This document shows, piece by piece, positions 8,754 through 16,681 of a stretch of 28,216 nt of DNA (the first letter of the stretch is position 1; every line of letters starts with the position of its first letter). Source of the DNA: Chara braunii (taxonomy: Eukaryota; Streptophyta; Charophyceae; Charales; Characeae); contig BFEA01000264.1 in the NCBI GenBank assembly GCA_003427395.1, positions 1,947,458-1,975,673 on the forward strand, given 5' to 3'. A program made the position numbers and the translations under genes. The notes beneath the pieces were generated by a model that worked only from the letters and a program-made list of their open reading frames with translations, was not told where the DNA came from and did not search any database.

Positions 8754-9502
8754 ATGAGGAGCGACTCAAGCGCATGGTGGGCGTATGTCCTGTTCAGAGA
8801 CTCAGACTCCTACAGAGTAAGGAGAATAGCCGCGCCTAGGGAGACTGCGCTCGGATTCGACATACCTCTTCCGGTGAGACTGGTGGACAGTGACCGGATA
8901 CCACGCCAATATGTTGGAACGCGGATAGAGGAAGGAGTTTTTCTCTAAACGATAGTAGTAGCGGTTAGAGAACCGGGACGTGAGAGGCAGAAGGAATTGA
9001 TAGGGCATCTTATCTTTGATTGAAAGCGAGAGGTTGGATTAGGACTGCAACTAGCTGGGTTGGAAGGAGCCTGTGGAGATACGAAGCATTGACGAGAGCC
9101 TTTTTGACTAGGAAGGCGAGATTGATAGCGGGTGACAACCGACCGCAGGTGCGTATTGTGATCGGACCACTGGCACAGGATCTTCACCTTGAGCAGAGCT
9201 GGAGATGGTCCCTTCCGACATTTGTGATAGATCAAGTATACGGAGGGGTTAGGAACCTAACAGGAGCGGTACACCATACGCACTTGGCTTTTGGATTGGG
9301 GTTGGCTCCGCGGTTCAAGCAGGCTTATTTCGCTGTAAGCTTCTGGTGGAGACGTCTTGATGACGAAGAGTTGAGAGACTTAATAGACGCAACCTGCTGG
9401 ATAGACTGTCTGAGACCGGTCGACTTAGTCGGATACTGCCGAAGGCGTGTAGAGGAAAAGTACGTTGGACTAGAAGACTTGAGGAGTCTATTCTGGGAGT
9501 AG
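8754..9502 (+). pseudogene. Cassette family A, copy A3, broken
   Basis: This begins with ATG at 8754 encoding MRSDSSAWW, parallel to the MRSDWDTWV of A4. It follows A4 closely (PRETALGFDIPLPVRL against PREAALGYDVPLPMRL). A stop at 8946-8948 replaces the Trp codon present in A4, and the frame then changes by one base before about 9060. The C-terminal half is intact and carries DATCWIDCLRPVDL and GLEDLRSLF, near-identical to A4. The two copies are 774 bases apart (start to start), a tandem duplication. Like A4 it lacks the acidic tail of A1/A2. Function unknown. Confidence 0.6.
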
Positions 9503-9527
9503 GAGACATGCAAGGTTGCATGCGGTG

Positions 9528-10274
9528 ATGAGGAGCGATTGGGACACATGGGTGACGTATGTGTTGACACGAGGGTCAGAGGCTCGTAGAGAGATAGATT
9601 TCATAGGGCCAAGAGAGGCGGCGCTAGGGTATGATGTCCCGCTTCCGATGCGCTTAGACGAAGGGAATTGGGTGCCGATCCGACATTTCGGTACTTGGCT
9701 GGCGAGAGGGGTCTTCTTGTGGACAGTGATTACGGAGGACCAGGGGTCTCCCCGGCAGGTGAAGGGTATAGGATATGTTGTGTTTGATAAGGAGAGAGAT
9801 ATAAAGATAGGGCTGACACTTGTAGGCGTTAGCAGGATCTGGTGGAAATATGAGATCTTAGCGGAGGCGATAGTGAGAAGACAACTGGTTAGCAATGCTA
9901 TAAGTAGGCCTTTTACCATGCGAATCGTGGTCGGTTCTCCTCCACAGATTTACCATCCGCTAGGGAGCTGGCGGATGGTGTTACCTGAGTTTGTTATAGA
10001 ACAAACTTACGGAAGCGTGGACTGGTTGACGAAAGCGGCCGACCACACTCAGCACGCGTTCTTACGGGGACTAGAGCGTCGATTTCTAGAAGCATATTAC
10101 TCAGTCTGCGTAAGGTGGGGACCTCCTGGTAAGGAGATCCAGAGAGACTTGTTCGATGCCACCTGCTGGCTAGACTGTCTAAGACCTGAAGATTTGATTC
10201 ACTATTGTCAAAGACGCGCAGAAGACAAGTTCATCGGGCTGGAGGACCTACGATATCTGTTTGGGCATAGCTAG
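9528..10274 (+). CDS. Cassette family A, copy A4: intact unknown protein
   Basis: A 248-codon frame from ATG 9528, chosen because the same MRSD start appears in A3. It is the most complete member of family A. Segments shared with A1-A3 include a W/GVFLWT segment near residue 62, LPEFVIEQTYGSVDWL in the middle, and a C-terminal block DATCWLDCLRP-DL--YC-RR-E-K--GLEDLR-LF. The C-terminal block contains conserved Cys and Trp residues but no metal-binding spacing I recognise. No signal peptide, membrane helix or known catalytic motif is visible. Its survival as an open frame beside a broken twin may mean later purifying selection or simply chance. Confidence 0.6.
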   Translation: MRSDWDTWVTYVLTRGSEARREIDFIGPREAALGYDVPLPMRLDEGNWVPIRHFGTWLARGVFLWTVITEDQGSPRQVKGIGYVVFDKERDIKIGLTLVGVSRIWWKYEILAEAIVRRQLVSNAISRPFTMRIVVGSPPQIYHPLGSWRMVLPEFVIEQTYGSVDWLTKAADHTQHAFLRGLERRFLEAYYSVCVRWGPPGKEIQRDLFDATCWLDCLRPEDLIHYCQRRAEDKFIGLEDLRYLFGHS

Positions 10275-10311
10275 TGGAGGAGATGTCAGGTCGGACGATT
10301 ACGGGAGTTAG

Positions 10312-10563
10312 TGTGAGGAGGCAATTAGTGAACGAGGGTTTCGGTCTACTGTCCTACTCAGGGCTCACATAGACAACAACCTGACACAGCAAGAGAGTTT
10401 CCTACAAGCCAGAGAGTTTATTCAGGAGTATAGGCCAGGAGTTCTCGAATGCGTTACTTTTCATACCAAGATATCATACGAGGTGATGGTGTGGTCAGCA
10501 GGGTACTTGTGAGCGGAATTGTTCTTCGATGACACTGTAGCGGAAGCCAGGGGTAGAGTATGA
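10312..10563 (+). pseudogene. Cassette family B, copy B2, with one in-frame stop
   Basis: Open from 10312, with a TGA at 10510-10512 and continuing in frame to 10563. The core V-L-L-R-A-H-I-D...EYRPGVLE...YEVMV and the downstream -AEARGRV aligns by eye with B3 (ILLKVCIEV...EQRPGALRE...YEVIV, -SEARSSM), including the spacing. It follows A4 as B1 follows A2. The start is not identified. Confidence 0.45.
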
Positions 10564-10573
10564 TTAGCCTGTC

Positions 10574-11005
10574 ATGACGGAACACGAGCAGCAACTGTAT
10601 CGATATAGACCTCGAGCCTCGTATTCACTTCGGTGGGACCGCAGAGGGACCGAGTCCTGGAGGAGCGTGAGTGAGAGGAACCCCTGAGTAGCTACTCGAG
10701 GAATTGAGACGAGGAGTCCCTCTCCTCGGTGACGTCTTCCCTATGCTCGGGTTGTCTCTAGGCAGCTAGCGTGTGACAGCAGGACCCTACAGATTCTCTT
10801 GAAGGTGTGCATAGAAGTGGAACTGTCAGACATCGAGTTCAAAGAACTTGCGGAAGACGTCATACGAGAGCAGAGACCTGGTGCCTTGAGGGAATTGACG
10901 ACGCAGAGCTGGGTAGTATATGAGGTGATCGTATGCGTTAAAGGAAGAGTACGCTTGGAGATAATTCGGGACGAGACACCCTCGGAGGCTCGCAGCAGTA
11001 TGTGA
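10574..11005 (+). pseudogene. Cassette family B, copy B3, with gag-like Arg-rich N-terminus
   Basis: A single frame from ATG 10574 interrupted by TGA at 10685-10687 and 10730-10732. Codons 15-37 (YSLRWDRRGTESWRSVSERNP) closely match a segment in gag at about 14650-14708 (YSLRWDRR, SWRSV, RNP conserved). The part after about 10790 is a family B domain: LLKVCIEVELSD, EQRPGALRE and YEVIVCVKGRVRLEI. The joined arrangement suggests that a family B unit acquired a piece of gag nucleic-acid-binding region, or that gag captured it. The C-terminal stop is at 11003-11005. Confidence 0.5.
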
Positions 11006-11043
11006 TAGAAGTTCACAGTAAGAAGAGTGATGGATTGCAGAGG

Positions 11044-11382
11044 ATGGAAGATCTAGTAGGAAGAGAGAAGATAATAAAGGAGCGTATTGTTAAACGAATC
11101 GCTGAGCGCGTCAAAGAGGTCAGTATCAAGATTCAGGACTGCGGGCCTAACAAGGAAAAGAGTGAACTGCGTAAAATAGAGGGTGCAACGAAGGCCTTAA
11201 GAAGACTTCTTATAGAGGACAGACACTTCTTTAGGAGGTGGAGGTTAGAATTTCTAGAGAGTGTCAAGAGGAGAAGTCTAGGGGACGAAGGGTCACTGGA
11301 GTCGACGGGAAGGAAAGAGGAGTTAATAGAGACTGCAACATCAGACGAGAAGAAAGACGTTGCTGAGGGCGACGAAGGATGA
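11044..11382 (+). CDS. Charged, probably coiled-coil unknown protein
   Basis: 112 codons from ATG 11044; the frame is open upstream to about 11002 but without an earlier ATG. The product is rich in Lys, Glu and Arg with regularly spaced Ile/Leu/Val in the first 70 residues (for instance RIVKRIAERVKEVSIKI), as expected for an amphipathic helix or coiled coil. The acidic/basic C-terminus looks disordered. No family recognised. It sits 9 bases before the next ORF. Confidence 0.4.
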   Translation: MEDLVGREKIIKERIVKRIAERVKEVSIKIQDCGPNKEKSELRKIEGATKALRRLLIEDRHFFRRWRLEFLESVKRRSLGDEGSLESTGRKEELIETATSDEKKDVAEGDEG

Positions 11383-11391
11383 GAAGGGAGG

Positions 11392-11889
11392 ATGAGTAGC
11401 GAAAGGTGTTCTATGCGAGTTATAGGAAAGTTGGAAGGACCAACAGCTCGCGTTAGAATACAGTTAGAGCAACTAGAGAGGCTTACCGTGATTGAAGAAG
11501 CAGAGAGCACCAGAGAAGCGGTTCAGAAGGCGCGAGTGACTAGGCTCTGGGTAGGAGAGGGAAGTGCACGACTGATCTACTATTCGCTGCACTTGTCCCC
11601 CTACGATGGAGTGACCCTGAGTAGAGAGTGGCGCGAGTCTCCTAAGAAAGCAGAGAGACTCCTAAAAAGTGAAGCCGAAGTGTCTGGAGACTTTGCTACG
11701 ATCATAACAGAGAGTTATGTTTTAAAGATTTACAAAGCACACGACCAGTACCGGAGTGAGTTTCTCTGGACCTTAGCTGCGATTGAAGATTGCGGGGATA
11801 TAGACGATTTTGAGACGTTCTATCAGCTTCTGGAGGAATCGACAAACAGGATCTTGTTGGCCTTAGCCCTAATAGAGGCAGGATGTTAG
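11392..11889 (+). CDS. Cassette singleton D: unknown 165-residue protein
   Basis: An intact frame from ATG 11392. The mixed alpha/beta-looking sequence includes LIYYSLHLSPYDGVTL in the middle and a Leu-rich C-terminal helix (EFLWTLAAIEDC, ILLALALIEAGC). There is faint resemblance to family C (a charged helix after an aromatic strand), too weak to group. No signal peptide, membrane span or known motif. It is the first clean frame after the A/B block and is followed immediately by the C1 relic. Confidence 0.45.
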   Translation: MSSERCSMRVIGKLEGPTARVRIQLEQLERLTVIEEAESTREAVQKARVTRLWVGEGSARLIYYSLHLSPYDGVTLSREWRESPKKAERLLKSEAEVSGDFATIITESYVLKIYKAHDQYRSEFLWTLAAIEDCGDIDDFETFYQLLEESTNRILLALALIEAGC

Positions 11890-11913
11890 ACACTTCATGG
11901 AGACTGTAAGAGA

Positions 11914-12410
11914 TGCCACTATCAGAGGCGGAACTAACAAGGAGGAGGTGGAAATTCGGAGGTTGGAGTGGTCCTAGTGGATCCGAGCACGAGAGAGTGC
12001 TTAAGGAATTGAGCGCGATTGGAAGGCGAGAAGTGTTTCCGTACGAGGTCATTAAGTACCAAGTGTAGAACAGTGGGATTGAACGCAATCAATACTATAT
12101 TATGACCGTCCGGTTTCATGACTTAGAGGTGTATCACGTTGGCATATAACTACCTAAGGAAAGAGAAGAATTTTGTGTATACGGAAGGACTTGGAGGAGA
12201 GCTGCGTGGACATTGCGAGAAGAGGAAAAGAGGTTCGAAAGTTTGGGAAAGATTGTGGAGGTCTGCGACGACATCACTATTTTTGACGGTCTACCCAGGC
12301 CACCTGTTCCATGTCAAGGGTTAGAGAGAAACAAATGGGAGGCTGTAGTTGGATTCGCTCGGACGGTCAGGATTGAGGGCAAGTTTAAGAAGACTACGAA
12401 GGATGAATAG
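11914..12410 (+). pseudogene. Cassette family C, copy C1, broken
   Basis: This is a decayed twin of C2 immediately downstream. Shared segments are IGRREVFPYEV (C2: LGRREVIPYEV), YYIMTVRFHDLEVYHV (C2: YIITVRFLTVEVYDV), LPKERE (C2: LPTERE) and GLPRPPVPCQ (C2: GLPRPPVPRQ). It has stops near 12066 and 12147, and a frame change before 12213, after which the frame is open to 12410. The start is not visible. Confidence 0.6.
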
Positions 12411-12419
12411 CATGAGGGA

Positions 12420-12914
12420 ATGAGTAAAGATACAACTGTCTTAGAGAGGGAATTACAGTCGAGAAGAGAGAGGTTTCTTGTCGGAAACAGACCTTCGGAC
12501 GACGTGTTGGCGGAGATTTGCGAGAAATTAAGCTCCCTAGGTAGAAGAGAAGTGATTCCGTACGAAGTAGAGACATATGAGTTAGTGGACAACGGATGGG
12601 AGCAGATACGTCTTTACATTATCACTGTTCGGTTCCTTACAGTTGAGGTGTATGATGTTAGAATTTACCTCCCAACTGAACGAGAAGGCGATTTGATTTA
12701 CAGTCGGTGCTGGGAGCGCGCGGAAGAAGTCGTTGAGAATGAGCGGGATAGGCTCCAAGCGCTAGGTAAGGAGGTAATCTGGACCACTCGGATTACGCTC
12801 TTTCAGGGGTTACCTAGACCTCCTGTACCACGTCAGGTGGTTCGAGGGAGAAGCAATGAGGCAGTGGTTGGCCTAGCACTCCGATACTTTAAGTTCGATG
12901 GCCGTAGGGGGTGA
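12420..12914 (+). CDS. Cassette family C, copy C2: intact unknown protein
   Basis: 164 codons from ATG 12420, 9 bases after the end of C1. The order is a charged N-terminal helix (about residues 1-45), a region of alternating aromatic and aliphatic residues likely to form beta strands (REVIPYEVETYELV to YIITVRFLTVEVYDV, residues 40-85), a second charged helix (WERAEEVVENERDRLQALG), then TLFQGLPRPPVPRQ with a Pro-rich turn. The last feature is conserved in C1 and is the best family signature. The 3' end overlaps the next ORF by 17 bases. Function unknown. Confidence 0.55.
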   Translation: MSKDTTVLERELQSRRERFLVGNRPSDDVLAEICEKLSSLGRREVIPYEVETYELVDNGWEQIRLYIITVRFLTVEVYDVRIYLPTEREGDLIYSRCWERAEEVVENERDRLQALGKEVIWTTRITLFQGLPRPPVPRQVVRGRSNEAVVGLALRYFKFDGRRG

Positions 12915-13227
12915 TTACCCGCTTGCAGGAGCTCGAGTCGCACATCACGGGTTGAGTGATCTAGCACGGAGGACATCGGTCGACCTACAAGGGAGTTTGC
13001 ATTCTTGTGCACCAAAAGAGTTGAGGAGGATCGCGACAAGGATTTGTAGGAGAGTAAGGATATTAGAGTCCGGAGTTATAGAGATTAGGAAAGGCGTTCG
13101 TTGCATAGAAGAGCAGGAGGGAGAACTTTACTTTGACTCCGGGATTCTAGGTATCGAGGGTGAGCACGAGATACGAGACGAGGCTGGGAGACTTGTTGCG
13201 ATCCCGAGAGCGGTCGTAGACGAGTGA
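12898..13227 (+). CDS. Cassette singleton E: unknown 109-residue protein
   Basis: Runs from ATG 12898, overlapping the end of C2 in another frame, to a TGA at 13225-13227, 18 bases before the minisatellite. The C-terminal half alternates charged and aliphatic residues (VIEIRKGVRCIEEQEGELYF) and may form a small beta domain. The first 20 residues overlap C2 and could be non-coding, so an internal start is possible. No relative recognised. Confidence 0.4.
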   Translation: MAVGGDYPLAGARVAHHGLSDLARRTSVDLQGSLHSCAPKELRRIATRICRRVRILESGVIEIRKGVRCIEEQEGELYFDSGILGIEGEHEIRDEAGRLVAIPRAVVDE

Positions 13228-13245
13228 TTGTTATTTTTTTTCGGC

Positions 13246-13470
13246 GGATTCTTTCATAGGTCCGGGCTGCGGATACTTTCATAGGTCCGGGCTGCGGATT
13301 CTTTCATAGGTCCGGGTTGCGGATTCTTTCATAGGTCTGGGCTGCGGATACTTTCATAGGTCCGGGCTGCGGATTCTTTCATAGGTCCGGGTTGCGGATA
13401 CTTTAATAGGTCCGGGTTGTGGATTCTTTCATACGTCCGGGCTGAGGATTCATTCACAGGTTCAGGGTGT
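13246..13470 (+). repeat. 9 x 25-bp minisatellite upstream of gag
   Basis: Nine head-to-tail units of exactly 25 bases, consensus GGATTCTTTCATAGGTCCGG followed by GCTGC. Units 1-6 are nearly identical, alternating T/A at position 5 and C/T at position 22; units 7-9 are progressively diverged towards gag. The unit is not a multiple of three and no frame runs through it. Each unit contains TTCTTTCATAG|G, which resembles a plant 3' splice site (pyrimidine tract plus YAG), preceded just upstream by a T-run (13232-13240). The array ends 36 bases before the gag ATG. This is not CRISPR: the repeats abut without spacers. Confidence 0.92.
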
Positions 13471-13506
13471 CGGTGTTGACCTGGCAAATCAGGAGGAGGA
13501 AAGTGT

Positions 13507-15912
13507 ATGGAATCCGATACAATGGAGCCCCAACCGACCGCAGGCCAAGTGGGAGAGGAGTACAGGACATCGCCCGACCGTGTACTGAGGGGACTGAAGG
13601 AACGAATTAGGCTAAGAGCACCTTTGAGATGGGCTGACCAGACCAATGACAGGGAACCTGACGTGACGGGAGAATCATTTGTAACTGAGCCGGAGGAGGC
13701 ATTGAAGACAGGAATCTCAAGCGGTCGACGAGAAGCGACGAGACGACGCTCCCCCGAGTATGAGCGGAGGGAAACCATGGCGGATAGGCACAGGGACGAC
13801 TGGAGAGAGAGTTCGAGGGATTCCTATTGGAGGGACAGAGATAGAGACAGGGCGCCGCCCAGGCGAGTCTTCGACCCCCAGACAGGGGAGTCGCATCCCC
13901 TCCCTTACGAGAGCAAGGATCGCTATATTATTACGCACAGGGCCTCTGAGCCTCCTACTTTTAGGGGTTATGGCATCACAGAATATCTGGAGAAGTGGGA
14001 GCTTCATGCAAGCCGGAGTCATTGGTCGGAGGAGGAGATTGTGAAAATCTTCCTATTTAATGTAGATCCAAGCCTCGGCAAGGAGGTTAAGGAAGCCCGA
14101 CCAAAGGATGAAAGGTGGACCACGTATAAGAAAAACCTCGTTGAACTTTACAAGCTAGAGGATAACAAATAGTCCATCAAGGACCTTGAGACTATGACTC
14201 AAGATGAAGATGAGAGCGTACGGGCATTTGGGAAGCACTTCCAAAAGATCTCAGACGTGCTGATGAAGAAGGGGAAGATCTCAAAGGTCGAGCGCTGTAC
14301 TATCTTCATTGGACACCTGTCCAAAGGCAGACAAAAGAGTGTAATTAGAGATCTTCCTCGCGACAAGCTTGACTTCCCTGAAGTCCTAAAGCTCGCAATA
14401 AAGGCAGAGGCAGATGAGTATAAGGACTTGGTATGGAGAGGAATGAGAAGGCGTGATTTCTCTCTCTATAAGGAGTATGCTACTGATAGATGTCCTGATT
14501 TCAAAGACTATCCCTGGACGGAAAATAATGAAGCAGTGGCCGAGGAAGTGAAGGAGATAAGGGACATGGTGAAGGGATTGAGAAGACAGGTTACAGAGAT
14601 TGGGACGAGCACATGAGCCGCGACTTACCGGGACAAACCCGGAGGGGCCTATTCACTTCGCTGGGACCGTAGGAGAACCGATTCTTGGAGGAGTGTCGAG
14701 GATAGAAATCCTCGAATGCTAACTGATTATCGTGCAATAGAAAGGGAGAGAGACGATGAGCTGTGGCGACGCAGGGATGATGAGATAGACCGGGAGCGCA
14801 GGACTCGCGAGACATATGGACAAGCCAGGAGACTGGATGATTATTCGCGCAGCCCTCGATATGAGGTTGACGGGGGTAGAGGCGACTCTCGAGGCAGGTG
14901 GGAGTCGGATTAGGGCCGACGAGATGGATACAGGGACGATGGATATGAGAGGCCGGACCGAGATGGATACAGGAGCAGCAGATATGAGAGAGGAAATTGA
15001 GAAGGAGACCGACGAGATGATTCGCGTGGCATGTATGACCGCGGGGGATACCCGAGAGAACAGCACGACGACTCGCGGGGGTGGTACAACCGAGGAGATC
15101 GACGCGATGAGTCACGCGGGCGATACGACTCTGGGGACCGCCGAAACGATTCACGAGGACAATATGGGCAAGGAGTACCTAGAGGAGACCGCCGCAATGA
15201 TTCACGTGACCGAAATGAGAGAGGCGGATATGGCGCGTCATCTCATCCGTATCCGAAGTCTCCTGACCCCAGGCCAGCCAGGGGTTCGATCCCTAGGAGT
15301 GTAGACGACAGGCCATCCACTCCCAGGAACTCTTGCATCTACTGTAGAGGGGATGATCATATCAAGAGAGACTGTCCGGATCTTAAACGGGCAATAGATG
15401 AGGGACTTGTCGTGCGTGATGACCGCAAATACGTCAAGTGGGCAGATGAGCTGGGAGACGTATCAATGTTCCCTTCGATGAAGGAGAATGTAGAGGCAAG
15501 GAGAGTAAAGCCGAGTGAAGCAAAGGAGCCGGTTAGGAGCCAGAGCATCAAGATAACCTTCGAAGGAGATATGGCAACCACACCCATAAGGGTGGCAGCT
15601 ACCAAGTCGGCGAGAGGGTCTACATCAAAGAAGACTGACACGGATTACGTGATGGCGGAGAAGGACGGACAGCGGATCGATGGAGAGGAGGTTATTCTTT
15701 CGCCACGAAAGCGGGGAGTGAAGAAGTTCTTGATGAAGAGTTCGCTGGATGAGATTGACACGGTCGAGCCATTGAGACGGGCCCTTCGGCAGCCCATGCA
15801 GTGCTATATTTTTGAGTATCTGGCAGCATCCAAGCCAGCTCGCGACGAGTTACAGATGATCACGCGGAAGACACGCATACCTCTATCAGAGGAAGTTCAG
15901 GATGACTCCTAA
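13507..15912 (+). pseudogene. gag: gag polyprotein with CCHC zinc knuckle, four in-frame stops
   Basis: A single frame of 802 codons including the final stop from ATG 13507, interrupted by TAG 14170, TGA 14614, TAG 14911 and TGA 14998 but without frameshifts. Residues about 1-140 are charged and probably disordered. About 145-330 match the Retrotrans_gag style helical region (FRGYGITEYLEKW, then WTTYKKNLVELYKLED). About 400-600 are an Arg/Asp/Gly/Tyr-rich low-complexity region with repeated GDRR-DSRG-Y units. A CCHC knuckle C-I-Y-C-x4-H-x4-C lies at 15334-15375. Gag forms the cytoplasmic particle and binds RNA. The stop contexts fit single transitions such as CGA to TGA. The terminal TAA overlaps the protease ATG (ATGACTCCTAA). 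Confidence 0.85.
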
Positions 15913-16681
15913 GGCGAATGCTCTTACTGTAGCAGTGTCGGAGGTGACTGCTAGAGCGGATCGCATGGCGACAGTTCTTCTTGATGGGATGAAAGGTGTG
16001 CCTCCAGACAAGTTTTACACACTTGGTAGTGGGGCCATGGAGGCGATCCTAAACGACGGAGCGGTACTGGATGCTGTGATCGATAACAGCAGCGAGGCTG
16101 TCATTATAGAAGAGGATCTGGCAGAGCAAGTTGGACCCGGACTCGATAGGTCATACTTATTCGAGATAGAGACGGCTGATGGGAGAAAACAACAGATCAC
16201 CGGGGTTTGTCACAAGGCAGCTATAGAGGTCCAAGGGGTACGAGTGACCCTGCCAGTCTTTGCAGTCAAGAACTGCAGCTCTGACCTGCTCTTGGGACGG
16301 ACGTGGTTGAGCCACGTGCATGCGGTGACGATAGAGCGACCGGGCGGGAGCCAGGCATTGTCCATTAAGAAGCTAGATGGGACGCGGGTTATGATTGAGA
16401 CGGTGGAGCCTCGAGACCCTGCGAGACCCAGTAATCGGATTAAGTCATTACCTATCTCCGGCCGCGCGGTTCGATTTCGCGAGAAGAAGTATGGACCTCT
16501 ACTCACAGAAGAAGAAGGCGGGATTGTAGAAGTGGAAGATTTAGGGAGTCGACTGATAGTGGACGGTAACTCGTATCCAAAGGAGGAAGATGAGGAGTTT
16601 GGCGGCGTGATATCTGTGTCTTTTTTAGGGGCACAGCCCCCTGCGGGGGGCGGGGGGCGACCAAAAAGACACAGGCAGTAG
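15902..16681 (+). CDS. Retropepsin-type protease frame with altered active-site triplet
   Basis: 259 codons from ATG 15902, in the +1 frame relative to gag and overlapping its stop by 11 bases. Residues 58-64 read AVIDNSS, where retropepsins have D-[ST/N]-G; the Gly is Ser here, a change explicable by one G-to-A transition. LLLGRTWL at 129-136 is the second conserved block (hydrophobic-x-L-G-R-x-W-L). The distance between the blocks, about 68 residues, is right for a gypsy protease. The C-terminal 90 residues are a charged linker. The frame ends at TAG 16679 just after a heptamer suited to -1 frameshifting, which would carry ribosomes into the reverse transcriptase frame. With the active-site Gly replaced, activity is doubtful. 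Confidence 0.8.
   Translation: MTPKANALTVAVSEVTARADRMATVLLDGMKGVPPDKFYTLGSGAMEAILNDGAVLDAVIDNSSEAVIIEEDLAEQVGPGLDRSYLFEIETADGRKQQITGVCHKAAIEVQGVRVTLPVFAVKNCSSDLLLGRTWLSHVHAVTIERPGGSQALSIKKLDGTRVMIETVEPRDPARPSNRIKSLPISGRAVRFREKKYGPLLTEEEGGIVEVEDLGSRLIVDGNSYPKEEDEEFGGVISVSFLGAQPPAGGGGRPKRHRQ
16621..16651 (+). promoter_or_regulatory. Candidate -1 ribosomal frameshift site between PR and RT
   Basis: T TTT TTA at 16621-16627 is read TCT TTT TTA in the protease frame, so both tRNAs could re-pair after a one-base backward slip, and the new frame (AGG GGC ...) is exactly that of the downstream reverse transcriptase. Eight bases later GCCCCC (16636-16641) can pair with the G-run 16645-16651 across a three-base loop; GGGGC-ACA-GCCCC (16628-16640) is a competing stem. 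Heptamer, phase, spacing and stem all meet the standard criteria. An alternative is a simple indel in a G-run of a decayed element. Confidence 0.55.

Noticed and set aside
13246-13470. CRISPR-like array
   Set aside because: The 25-bp units are head-to-tail without spacers, and the context is a eukaryotic retrotransposon; it is a minisatellite.
16628-16657. G-quadruplex at the PR-RT junction
   Set aside because: Only three separate G-runs are present (16628, 16645, 16652), so a canonical four-run quadruplex would need splitting of a run. Stem-loop pairing with the C-run explains the region better.
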